In this document: piece by piece, positions 1 through 11,397 of the stretch
How positions within the stretch are numbered: the first letter of the stretch is position 1
Layout of the letters: each line of letters starts with the position of its first letter
Origin: Hirsutella rhossiliensis
Taxonomy: Eukaryota; Ascomycota; Sordariomycetes; Hypocreales; Ophiocordycipitaceae
DNA: 64,000 nucleotides
Reading direction: 5' to 3'
NCBI RefSeq assembly: GCF_020360975.1
Contig: NW_025408672.1
Location: 868,001-932,000 of the forward strand
The notes under the pieces: generated by a model
The model's input: the letters and a program-made list of their open reading frames with translations, nothing else
Database searches by the model: none
Told to the model about the DNA's origin: nothing
Program-made: the position numbers and the translations under genes

Positions 1-789
1 GGACGAGGATTCCTCGAAGAAACAACGTACGAGGAGGAATCGACCTACCTGCTAAGCATGCAAAAAGCCCTATCGGCTAGAAGACTGCTAGCAGGTCTTC
101 GAGGAAAACCGACCTAAAGGAGTTAACCCTTTAAAGAGGCTACGAGAAATAGTATAACAATCTCTTAAGGAGGACCCCTCGTTGTAGAAGAAGATAGACG
201 AGATTCGGGTTGCTAAGAAATAGCAACTAATAACGCCGCTGCCCTTATTCGAGCCGTAAATTCGAGGAAAAATCGTTGGTATAGCAAATCCGGCATTCGT
301 CTTCCCCACGGATTAGCAAGACCACCCGTTAGGACCCTCCGACTATCCCCTACGAAAATCAGCTATCCTCGACTCTAGTGCTTCCCTCGACATCTATAAT
401 ACACTCTTACGATTCCGGTCCTTTAAGAAGGCACGGAGGGAATACCTTATTGCCGGGGAATTAACCGTACGGATAGAAGGGTATAGAAGGGTAAATTTCA
501 CGATAAAATTACCTAATAGGTCTATACGAATTCTTCGACGAAAAAGGGTAGCTTTTTACCCTTGATTTTTAACGAGCCTGATTTCCTTCCGCCTTCTTCG
601 AGAGGAAGGAATCTTCTAGGATACGACGTCTAAGCCTATAAGGCTAGTCTAGAAGAATCAGACCATTGGGCTTATCGAGGAGAAATTCGGTCAATTTGTT
701 CTCGAATTCCGACCTATCCTTAGGAAGGAATCTCTCGAGAAGTCAGCTTTCCCTGCTCGAAGGAGGGTAGGTTTAAAGGACCCTCTTCC

Positions 790-3700
790 GGCAGCCTAAG
801 GAGACGGTCTTCTTTGGCACGCACGACTTGGTCACCCGGGCCCCCTAGCTTTATATAAGCTAGGACAATAATAGGGCGTACGAATAAGGGGCCTAAAGAC
901 CGTCGAATGCGAACACTGCGGCCAAGGAAAGACTAGGAGACGAATTTCTAGACGGACCCTAATACGGCCGGACCAGCCGTGTAAGGAAATTTAGGTCGAT
1001 TAGACCGACGTCTCTAGGGACTAGGAAAGCTTCGTTAGGGTAATGTTTTTCATAGACGCCTTTTTAGGGATAGTTTTCCCCTATTTCTTACGGACCTACC
1101 TAAGCAAGCATAACTGGTCTGCCCTCTGGGACTTCGTTAACTAGATAAAATCCTACTATGGCTACGAGGTAAAGAAGATACGGTCTAACGGAGAGCTATT
1201 TACGAAGGATATCTTAAATTAGCTTCGAAAAAGGGGCATTTTACCCCTACCGTTAGCACCGAATACCTAGGCCTAGAACGGAGGGGCAGAAAGATTAGGG
1301 GGTGCTATGATAGAAAGGGCCCGTACGATGAGACTTGCTGCAAGGCTTCCACACGACCTTTAGAGGGAAGTCGTTGAGACCGCCTATTACCTTCGGAACC
1401 GGACCCTAAGGGACCCTAGGGGACCAAGGGACTATAGGGACCCAGAGACCCTTTTTAAGACCTAAGGAATAGATTGGAAATCCCCCCTTAAGCTCTTTAC
1501 GAAGAAGAGGGCCTCGCTAGCCCACCTTCGTGCCTACGGCTGCAAGGCATACGCAATGACTGCCGATGCATAGCTAAAAAGGAAGAAGAAAAGAAAGCTT
1601 GATCCTAGAGCCTTTGTTAGTTACCTCGTTAGGTATAATTCTACGAATATCTTCTGGATCTAGATTCCTCTTCTACGGAAGGTTATTTCGACTAGGGATA
1701 TGATTTTCGACGAATCTAGCTTCTTCGACGGAAAGAGGGATTAACAGCCCCTCTTACTCTTATAACGTTAGCTAATTTAGAAGATCTAAATTCCCCCTTC
1801 CTAATAGTCTTAAGAAGAGGCCCTAGACGAGGAAATAGAAGAAGAAACCGACGTCGAAGCAGTAGAGGATAACGCCGACTTCGAGGAAAAAGAAGAAAAG
1901 GAAGCTGCTAGATCAGATGATTAAGACGAAGAAGGAGACTATAGGAAAGCGGTAGAGCTAGAATACGCCTACCTACCTACGCCTCCTCCTACGCAAGAAG
2001 AAGATCTAGAAGCAGCTTTTTCAGTTAGTCTTCCCGTCTCGACCCCTAAGGGGGTGGGAAAGGCACCTCTCTCGAAGGATTATCCGGCTGCCTTTTTATC
2101 CCTGCTTCGAGAAGCAAAGGAAGGTATAGGGCCCGATACGAAAGAAGACTAGTTTCTCCCCTATTTCGATCGTTTTTCCGATTTCTACCCAACGCTAATA
2201 GAAGACGGTTCCCACGGAGCGTTCACAGCAGGCCGGCTTTTCAAGCTAGTATTAGCAAGGAAGGTATATAAAAGAGACCTCACGGACCCACCAGCAAACC
2301 AGAAGCAGCTAGAAAAACACCCCTTTAGAGACTAGTTTTTCTAGGCCCAGAAAGACCACCTAGCCTTACACGAAGAGATAGGGTCTTTCGAAGAGGTCCT
2401 TAAGGAAAAGGCAAGAGGAAAATAGGTCCTTGGCTATAAGTAGGTCTTTATCTATAAGACTAATAAACACGGCTTCCTTTAAAAGTGCAAAGCCCGGCTA
2501 GTTATCTATAGGAACTAGCAGGAAAAAGGGGATCTTCCTACTAGGGCAACTACCCTAGCAGGGATGTCTTTTCGGACCCTTATAGCTATAGCAGCAGAAT
2601 TCGACCTCGAGCTCGATTAGATAGATACAGTTAACGCCTTTATTAACTGCCTACTTAAGGAAGAAGAAGTTATCTATATACGCCTTCTACTAGGCTTCTA
2701 ATAGCTAGGAAAGGTTCTACGGCTTAGGAAAGCTCTATACGGATTACGAAGATCACCCCTTCTTTAGCAATAGCATTTAATAGGTTCCCTCGAAGCCCTA
2801 GGCTTTAAGAAAGTCCCTTAGGAACCGTGTATAATATAGAAGGGTAAAATCACGGTCTTCTTCTACGTCGATAATATTATCTAGGCATACCCGAAAGAGG
2901 AAGAAGCTGCTGCAAGGGAGGCTATATATAGCCTGCAACAAAGGTATAAGATAACCCGGCTAGGGGAGCTAAAGTGGTTCCTAGGGATACGAATCCTTCG
3001 GAATAGGTCCTAACGGACTATCTAGCTTACCTAAGACGCCTATATCGATAAGGTCGCTTATAAATTCCTCCCTAATTCCCTCGATAAGAAGCTTCCCTCT
3101 ACGCCTATATTAGACGAAGAGCTTTTACCTGATCCGTCCTTTTAAGCTAGGGAGCAAGAGAAACACTAATATTAATAGATGGTAGGCTCCCTGCTTTTTT
3201 TAGCTATTTCTACTAGACCGGATATCTCTTTTACGGTCTCCCGGCTAGCTAGGCATAACTAGAATCCTAGCCCTAGGCATTAAGAAGCAGCAGACAGAGC
3301 TATCCTTTATCTCTATTTAACGAGATTATATAGTCTGCGCCTAGGAGGGCAGGGAAGGAAATAAGCTGCCGAAATCTTCCTTTATTCGAGCGATTCGTCC
3401 TTTACAGACAATTCCTTAGATAGAAAGAGCTTATAAGGGTATATTATGTCCCTTTTTAGAGGAACTATTGCTTAGAAAGCTTCGAAGCAGGCTACCGTTA
3501 CGACTTCTAGTACGGAGGCAAAGTTACTAGCTCTTTTAAAAGCGTTAAAAGAAGCGATTTTCCTTAGCCGGCTGCTAATATCGTTACGACTGTAAATTCC
3601 GTCCCCGTTAGCTATAGAATGCGATAACACACAGACTATACGAATTCTTACGGAGGAAAATAGTAAGCTGTCGACCCGGCTATAGCATATCGATATCCAC

Positions 3701-3920
3701 TAGCATTAGTTACGCTAAGAGGTCTAAAGGGGACTTATTTCCGTCCGTTAGGTTCTAACGGTATTAATAAAAGCCGACGGTCTTACGAAGCCCCTGCCGA
3801 AGCAGAAGCTAGCTGTCTTTTTATAGTAAATTAGGCTAGAAGACGTTCGAGAGAAGCTGTCCTTAGAGGCCCGCCTTAAGAGTCTACGAGAGGAGCTAAT
3901 AGCACGTACGAGAAGGTAAC
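790..3920 (+). pseudogene. Copia pol remnant (integrase, reverse transcriptase, RNase H)
   Basis: Visible landmarks in order: an intact GAG-pre-integrase motif LWHARLGHPG at about 815-845; a zinc-binding CEHCGQGK at 908; integrase core FFIDAF near 1,045 and NGGAER near 1,277 followed by ERARTM; reverse transcriptase with YVDN at 2,864-2,875, where the family has YVDD; RNase H with SDSSFTDNS and RKS near 3,380-3,430, and STEAKLLA near 3,509. The frame is broken by many TAG and TAA codons at positions where Trp or Gln is expected, the usual result of RIP. The second catalytic Asp of the reverse transcriptase is now Asn. Non-functional; edges are approximate because no uninterrupted frame remains. 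Confidence 0.88.
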
Positions 3921-4201
3921 GTCTATAGCCGAAGAAAAGGAAGAGGTTTTTCCCTTTAGAGGGCCCCCTATTTTAATTAGGTTTTTTCCCTTCTAAGAAG
4001 GCCCCCCTTTCTTATAGGACTTTCCCCTCTTTAGGCCCCTTTTCCTTAAGTAGGTCTAAAAGAGCCTAGGGACCTAAAAGGGCCCCTGCTTTCCTCGAGT
4101 AAAGGGAGAAGTATAGAGCTAAGAACCTCCTCTATACGCTCACTAGCCCGAAGCCGTATTAGCTATGCCCTTACTATAAGAGCAGGCTATAGCTAAGGGG
4201 G

Positions 4202-4685
4202 TGTCGAAGCGTGGCCTGATTTCGCAGTTCTCGGAGATATCCCTTAGCACGAGGGACTAAGGAAGCTAAAAACACCCGGTGTAGAAGAAGGAAGAAGGAG
4301 CTAAAAAGAGGTGTAGAAAGGAGGGTGGGGGCATAAGGGGAAGCAGAAGTAGCGATGGCTTCCTATAGAGGTAGCGAGAGATAAGACGGATAGGCCGGCA
4401 ACGGCTAGAAAGGAGGGGAAAAACCGGTAAAAAGCTCGGTAGTCGAAAGGACATTAGTGGCTTCTTTAAGCAGGATCTTCTTTGTTAATTAAGATGCTAG
4501 ACGGGTATAAAGAGGGGCGTTAGATAGAGGAAAAAAGGACAATCAAGGCAATATAACAATTACTCCCCTACTATAATTGCTGCCCCCGTAAGATTCAAAC
4601 ATCTCTGCCCTGCCTGTCCGACCCCTTACTTCTACTTTCACCTTCGTGCATTTTATATGCACTTCTCGCATCCCTCTTCGCGAGA
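4202..4685 (+). repeat. Copia 3' LTR (copy 1)
   Basis: This stretch starts with TGTCG, ends with TTCGCGAGA and follows a purine run (AAGGGGG), the expected polypurine tract. It matches, in reverse complement, the LTRs at 13,661-14,138 and 19,540-20,016 and the solo LTR at 21,557-22,035. The family terminus is a short inverted repeat, TGTCGCGAAG against CTTCGCGAGA. Here two bases of the 5' terminus are missing compared with the other copies. A 62-codon open frame on the opposite strand inside it has no support as a gene. Confidence 0.88.
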
Positions 4686-5158
4686 GTCCTCCTTAAGAGA
4701 CTTTTTAATAACGTCTTTTAGTTCTTTAAGAGGCGTAATTCTAAAAGGTCGACTTTCCTTAAAGACCTACTAGTAGTCTTCTAGCTTATAGGGCCTTTTA
4801 TACGCTTAGTAGGTAGGTCGATTCCTCCTCGTTCGTTGTCTCTTTAAGGAGTCCTTATCCCTTTCTAGAAGGTCTACTTAAAACCCCCCCCTTTTTATAC
4901 CTTATTACTAATTTTAATAAAGAGGTTCGATTTCGACTAGTTCCTTAATTTTTTAACTAATAGACTAAAAGGTCTATTAGGGGACTAGTTAGGCCGGAGG
5001 GACTAATAGGGCCGGGGCCGGGCCTAGAGTAAGATATATAGCTAGGGCCGGGGCAGCTATAGTTAAAGATAGCGTTAAGGCTCTTAATAGAAGAGGAGCT
5101 AAAAGGGCAGCAGCCATAGTAGTAGTAGCGGGGGCCGTAGTAATAAGGGCTATAATAA
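4686..5158 (-). mobile_element. Copia internal fragment, minus strand (copy 3)
   Basis: This stretch matches 18,178-18,650 in the same orientation, that is, the proline/alanine-rich linker and early pol region of the minus-strand Copia element. It begins exactly where the LTR of copy 1 ends and breaks off at LINE1 sequence at 5,158/5,159. The simplest reading is that copy 1 inserted into this older, oppositely oriented copy, whose other part lies left of the window. No gene of its own. Confidence 0.75.
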
Positions 5159-7855
5159 CTCTTACTTCTTTTAAATATAGTATAGAAAGAGGAAGGCTAT
5201 ATCTATAGCTAACCGTTATTTTCGTCCCCTTTATTATATAGGGTTTAAAAGCCTAGCCGTATTAGCTAAATAGCTTAGCTACGTAGTATATAGCTTTTTA
5301 AGGACTTTTCTTAAGTAGTAAAGTAAACTTATAACCTTATAGGCCTTAGGGATAATATAGTCTAGCTTATTTTACTTAGGAAGTATAATTCCTATAACTT
5401 CCTTTTATACCTTAAGGTAGTATCCTTAGTTAAATAGAGCTTTATTAGCCCTATTAAAGACTATAAAGATAGCCTTATATATATATTAAATAAGAAGGAA
5501 GCTAAGGGAGTTTAGGATAAGGGCTTTCTTATTAAAAGAGCTAAAAATAGCCCTCTTAATCTTAGGGTCCTTTAGCTCTAGCTAGTCTTACTTAATTATA
5601 CCCTTACTACTTATATAGCTTAGAGGCTCTTCTTTTTCTAGGCTTTAAAGGGGGCTAAGGGGGGGGCTAAGGCTAAGATCTAAGGTTAGAAAAAAGGTCG
5701 TTAAAAAGGCCTTATATTTTTCTATAAAGGTATTAGCTTTTACCTCTATCCCTTCTTTTATATATAAGATACTAATTAAGGTAAGGTTAGCTTTAGCTTT
5801 AGTATAGGAAAAGGCTATAAAGATATTCTTTCTTATTACCTTTATTAAGAAGCTCTCTTTATATTACTTTTTAGTAGCCTTAATAGTATACTTAAAGCTA
5901 TTTTAGGCCCTTATAAAGCTCTTCTAGCTCTCTTTATCCTAGGCTAGCCTATAAGCCTATTAGGCTAAGCTTAGGGCTTTTTAAAGGTAGGTTAGCTTAT
6001 TAGTTTACTAAGGCTTAGATCCTTTATAAGGCCTCTTTTTTAGTATTACTACGTTTAAGGCTTTTATAAAGGTTCCTATTAAAAGGGAAGCTATCCCTTT
6101 TAAGTCGTCTCTTTTTATAGCTTACTTTATAGCTATAAGGAGGTCCTATTCCTTCTTAGCTAAGTATTTTAAAAATACCTTTTAGTTTACTTTCCTATAA
6201 TTATAAGTAGTAAGCCTAGCTAGTAAGGGCCTATTAAGGCCCTTTAAGCTAGCTTAAATAGCTATAGGCTTATAGTCTAAGTATATAGCTTTTAAGAAGA
6301 GGAAGTTAGCTTAGGTTAGCTATTTAAAAGGGCTATAAAAAGCAAGGTCTATAACTAAGGCCCCTTTTAAGCCTTTCCTTTAATAGGTACTTTCTATAGC
6401 TACCTTAGGGTCCGTTAATAAGGAAGCTTAATAACGGTTAAGCTAGCTAATAAGGGCTTTTAACTTATAAGCTTTAAAGGGTTTTATAAAAGGATTTAAA
6501 TAAGGGTAGTATAAGTTAAAGTCCCTTATTAATAAGAAGGGCTATTATAGGAGTTAGGCTATTAGTAGTAGCCTTTCTATTATAAGGGGCCCTTAATAGC
6601 CTTAGCTAGCTAAGGCCCTTTTAACCTCTTTTTTATTATATAGGTTAATAAGGGTAAATAGTTTAATGCTTTTTACCTTTATAGCTTATATATTAAGGTT
6701 ATAAAAGAAGTTAAAGCTAAGGCTAGCTTTTATCTAAGCTTTTTTCCTTTTATAAGTTATAACCCTAAGCCTCTTAGTAAGTTTTTAAAGGTTAGTAAAA
6801 GGGATAGGGGTTATAATAATATAGGCTAAATACTATATAAGGATATAGCTATTATTAATCTTATAAAGGTAGGGCTCTTATAATAAGATAAGGTCTACTC
6901 TTATTTTTAAAGCTTACTTTAAGATTAATAGGTTAGCTATTTCCTACTTATTAGTATTATATTATATAATACTAATAAGGTTATAGTTAAGCTTAAGTAG
7001 CTTAAGGGGTATTAAAGGCCCTATAAGTATAAGGGGGCTAAGGCTATTAAGTATTAGTTATTCCCTTATAAACTTTATATTATACCTTATTAGTTAAAAG
7101 GTACTTTATCTTATAGTTATAGTATTAAACCTTAAAGTAAGAGTATCCTTAGCTAGCCTTATAGCTAAGGTTATTATAGTCCTTAGTTAAGTATATTTCT
7201 AAGTAAAAGGTATACTTAATAAGCTATTAATAGGTCTAAGGGTTATAGCTAAAAGAAGGGTACTTATAGTACTATATATATATAATATATCCCTTATAGG
7301 CCTTAACTTAAATCTATAAACCTACTATATAAAGGCTTTTTTTTAGTATTTAGCCCTTATAGCCTTTAAAGGGACTATAAAGATAACGGATCCTACCTTT
7401 TATATTAAGCTTAGGGTGCCTAGCTACTTAAGCTACCCTAGGATATTAATCCCGCTAAAGGGTTTAGCTTTTATAGTAAAGATATTAAGGATAAGGGTTT
7501 CTAAGAGGTTAGGGATACTCTAAGATACTAGCTTAGTCTAGCTAGTAGGAAGGTCGGCCGATTTAATAGGTAGCTCCTTAAGGTATAAGAACTACTTCTC
7601 TTACTATTTTAGAATTCTCTTTACTATATATAGGGCCTTTATTATTATAACTATATTACCTTTATTTAAAGTTAATAAAGCTAATAAAGCTAGTTCTCTT
7701 ATAGCCTTATTAAGCTTATTATAAAGAGTAATAAGGTTAATAGTTAGCGTTAGTAATCCCTTCTTTAGCTTTAAGATAAGTTAGAAGTCTTTTTTTATAT
7801 TCCTCTTAGCTATAGCCTTAGCTAAGGCCTTAGGCGCCTTCTTTATAGTAACCTT
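5159..7855 (-). mobile_element. LINE1 non-LTR retrotransposon, left copy (end of ORF1, endonuclease, start of RT)
   Basis: Read on the minus strand this copy runs from the end of ORF1 (about 7,855-7,400, matching 61,545-61,745) through an apurinic endonuclease-like domain to the beginning of the reverse transcriptase. The endonuclease is recognised by a DFNLYYP remnant near 6,510 (family: GDFNLHHP) followed by a later IDLAF-like segment near 6,370. The 3' two-thirds of ORF2 are missing because the copy breaks off at 5,158/5,159 against Copia sequence. Very strong RIP: almost no CA or TG, dozens of stops. It lies head to head with the copy that starts at 7,856. Confidence 0.75.
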
Positions 7856-9030
7856 AGCCCTTTTAAATAGCTAACCTAAGCTAACTTTTACTTTTTAAAA
7901 GCTATAAGCTTAGGCTATGAGCCTATAGCCTTTAAAGCTAGCTTAAGGGGCCCTAATAAGCCCTTACTAGCTAAGCTTACTACTTATAATTATAGGAAAG
8001 TAAACTAAAAGGTATTTTTAAAATACTTAGCTAAGAGGGAATAAGACCTTCTTATAGCTATAAAGAGGGCTATAAAAAGAAACGACTTAAAAGAAATAGC
8101 TTCCTTTTTAATAAGAACTTTTTTAGAGGCCTTAAATATAATAATATTAAAAAAGAAGCCTTATAAGGGATCTAAGCCTTAGTAAACTAACGAGCTAACC
8201 TACTTTTAGAAAGCCCGAAGCCTAGCCTAAAAGGCTTATAGGCTAGCTTAAGATAAGGAGAGCTAAAAGAGCTTTATAAAGGCCTAAAATAGCTTTAAGT
8301 ATACTATTAAGGCTATTAAAAAGCAATACTAAGAGAGCTTCTTAATAAGGTAGTAGGAAAGGATATTTTTATAGCCTTTTCTTATACTAAGGCTAAAGCT
8401 AACCTTACTCTTCTTAGTATCTTATATATAAAAGAAGGGATAAAGGTAAAAGCTAATACTTTTATAGAAAAATATAAGGCCTTCTTAATAACCCTTTTTC
8501 TAACCTTAGACCCTAGCCCTAGCCCCCCCCTTAGCCCCCCTTAAAGCTTAGAAAAAGAAGAGCCTCTAGGCTATATAAGTAGTAAGGGTATAGTTAAGTA
8601 AGACTAGCTAAAGCTAAAGGACCCTAAGATTAAGAGGGCTATTTTTAGCTCTTTTAATAAGAAAGCCCTTAGCCTAGACTTCCTTAACTTCCTCCCTATT
8701 TAATATATATATAAGGCTATCCTTATAGTCTTTAATAAGGCTTATAAAGCTTTATTTAACTAAGGATACTACTTTAAAGTATAAAAAAAAGCTATAGGAA
8801 TTATACTTCCTAAGTAAAATAAGCTAGACTATACTATCCTTAAGGCCTATAAGGTTATAAGTCTACTTAACTACTTAGGAAAGGTCTTTAAAAAGCTATA
8901 TACTACTTAGCTAAGCTATTTAGCTAATATAGCTAGGCTTTTAAACCCGATATAATAAAGGGGACGAAAATAACGGTTAGCTATAGATATAGCCTTCCTC
9001 TTTCTATACTATATTTAAAAGAAGTAAGAG
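5159..9030. repeat. Large inverted repeat made by two LINE1 copies
   Basis: The left arm 5,159-6,334 is the reverse complement of the right arm 7,856-9,030 (about 1,176 bp each, with RIP-type differences). The 1.5-kb spacer 6,335-7,855 is the 5' part of the left copy. At the inner breakpoint both copies share AGCCC-type microhomology. Confidence 0.8.
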
Positions 9031-11397
9031 TCTAATAAGAAAGCTATTACTAGTACCCTTTTATTAAATTTAAAGCGCGCCTTTAACTTTATATTAAAGG
9101 AATAGCTTATAAGGGTCCTAAGAGATTTAAACCTCCTTAAGGCCCTTATAAGCTAAGTAGACTACTTCCTTACTAAAAGGAAGATCTAGCTAGCCTTTAA
9201 AAGGTAAGTCTAACCCCTTATAGACCTAGTAATGAGGGTGCTTTAAGGGTCCCTTATTAGCCTTATTTTATTCCTTTTATATATAAGGGGGATACTAGCG
9301 GCTAAGGAGTACTAGCTATCTTATATAAATAACTTTAGTATCTTTATAACGTTAACTTTAGCTAAGAAGAACGTTTAGTAGCTAGAAGCTATAGCTATTA
9401 ACTTATTTAAATAAGCTAAGGACTAAGGGGTTTACTTTAACCCCTTTAAGATAAACCTTATTTACTTTAGTAAGTAAAAGCAGCTTATTTTAAAGGGTAT
9501 AATAGTAAGAGGCTTACTTTTTAAAGTAAAGCCCTTAGTATAGTAGCTAGGGGTCTTTTTTAACTCTAGGCTCTTATTTAAATAATATATTAAGAAGAAG
9601 GGAGCCTCTATATAAGCTGCTTTTAAAGGACTATCTTACTTAACGTCTATATAAAAAGGCTTATTATTTAAAGCCTCTAAATAGCTTTACTAAGCCTATA
9701 TAACCTTTATAATAAACTATAGGGCCTAGCTTTAATTTAGGGGGCTTAAGGCCCCTAAGAGCTATATAAAGCCTTTTTAAAGGGTTTAAAACTAAGCTCT
9801 TTTAAAGGTCTTAAGGGCTTTTAAAGGATCCCTTATTAAGGCTTTAAAAGCTAAAGCGGCCCTACTACTACTAAAAGTATAATTTAAAAAGGCATGCTTC
9901 TCTTAGACCCTTTAAACCCTATACTTCTTACTTAGTTACCTTATAAGGTAGGCTTATAACCTAGCTATATAAGATAACCTCGCTAACTTAGGCTTTAATT
10001 TAAGGGCCTTAAGCTATATTAGGCTATATATATAGCTCTTTTACTTCTTAAAAGGCTTAGTAGCTTTTATAAGACCTAATTATAAGTTAGAAAGAAGGAA
10101 AGCTAGCTAGGAGCCCTTATATACCTTAGAGCCTAAGGCCTTTATTATAATAATAAAGGCCCTTAAGCCTTTAGCTAAGAAGTAGTACTAACGCTTCTTA
10201 GCTAGCCTAGCTAGCTTAAATAGCTTTAGGTTACGGCCCTTAGCCTTTTATACTAACGGCTTTAAGGGGTACCTTAAGGGGTCCTTTATAAAGATTAACG
10301 CTTACTCCTTTTATAAAATAAGCTTAGAATATAAGCCTATTAAGGCATACTATAAGAACTTAGGGCCCTTAATCGAAGTTATTAATATAGAGCTATTCGC
10401 AATACTATAGGTCTTAAAGGACCTAGCTAGGAGGCCTTAGCCCCTAAGGCTTAGCCCCCTTAACCCCCTTATATATACCTATATCTTTATAGATAGCTAA
10501 GCCGCTATAAGGAAGGTTATAGGTTTCTTAGACCTAGCTATATATATTAAAAGACTCTTATTTAGCTTAAAAGCCTTTTATAATATAAAGCTATACTAGT
10601 ACCTTAGCTACCTAAGGATCTTTAGTAATAAGCTAGCTAACTAGCTAGCTAAAAGAAGTATAAGGGCCCTTACTTAAGGGACCCCCTTAGTCTTTATTAA
10701 CTACTTATAAAGAAAGGTTTAGTAAGCTACTAAGGACTATTAAAAGGGCCTCTAGGCTACTAAGGCAGCTAAAGGCCCTAGGGCTAAGGGCTTAGGTAAG
10801 TACTATATATCTATTTAAAAGACCCCCTACCTAGCCCTTAGCCTAGAAAAGGATATTATATAGAGGCCTAGGCCGACCCTCTTAGCCTTTTACTAGCTTC
10901 TTTTTACTAGCTTTTTATTTTCCTTCTTAAAAAGGACTAATAAGGTAAACTAAGATAACTACTACTATAGCTAAGGAAAGTATATAGGTAGGTACCTTAT
11001 CCTAAGATACTTAAACTATAAGAAGGAAAGAGAGGTTCTTTACTAGACCTTTAAGAGATAAAAGGGGACCCTTAGCTTACTTATTCTCTATAGCTCTAAG
11101 AAAGGAAGGGAAGCCCTTTAAACCTTCTTAGCTAAAATAAAGATAGGGATAGCTAAGTAGCTTAAAAAGGAGTAACCTAGGGGCCCTAGGGCCCTTAAGG
11201 GGGAAAATTACCGCGTAAGAGGAACTAAACTAACCTTTTCTTTATTATTACCTTTATAGCTACCCTTTCCTTAATTAGTTATAAGCCCCTAAGCTTTATA
11301 GCTAGCTAGGACTATTAATAAGGGCCTAGGCCCTTACTAGCCTCGCTATAGCCTTAGAGGCTATATATAAGTAATAATATAAAAAAATAAAAAAGAC
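7856..11397 (+). mobile_element. LINE1 non-LTR retrotransposon, right copy (RT and RNase H)
   Basis: On the plus strand, a reverse transcriptase is recognisable from LLLNLKRAF near 9,060 (family: LLLDIKGAFD), GSLISLILFLLYI from 9,241 (family: PQGSPISPILFLLYI) and YINN at 9,322-9,333, where the family has Y-x-D-D. An RNase H domain follows near 10,480-10,680 (FIDS, then AAI, later NKLAN and LAKRS). An A-rich stretch near 11,380-11,397 may be the remains of the tail. The copy is 5'-truncated at 7,856: ORF1 and the endonuclease are missing. Both catalytic Asp residues of the RT are Asn. This architecture (endonuclease, RT, RNase H) fits the fungal Tad/I-like LINEs. Confidence 0.8.

Larger units (their letters stand above)
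1..4685 (+). mobile_element. Copia-family LTR retrotransposon, copy 1 (3' part of internal region plus 3' LTR)
   Basis: The sequence from base 1 matches, in reverse complement, the internal region of the full-length Copia element at 13,661-20,016 (base 1 corresponds to about 18,362). Order of domains on the plus strand is GAG-pre-integrase, integrase, reverse transcriptase, RNase H, then a polypurine stretch and the LTR, which is Ty1/copia order. The 5' LTR and about 1.2 kb of gag lie outside the window. This copy is less RIP-mutated than most others here; CA and TG dinucleotides are still scattered through it. Its LTR abuts a minus-strand piece of the same family at 4,686, so it probably inserted into an older copy of itself. 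Confidence 0.9.

Noticed and set aside
88..309. 73-residue open frame on the minus strand
   Set aside because: It lies opposite the Copia pol region of copy 1, and the matching part of copy 2 does not keep it open. Treated as a shadow.
4266..4454. 62-residue minus-strand frame rich in Leu, Pro and Ser
   Set aside because: It is inside the Copia LTR; the other three LTR copies do not preserve it.
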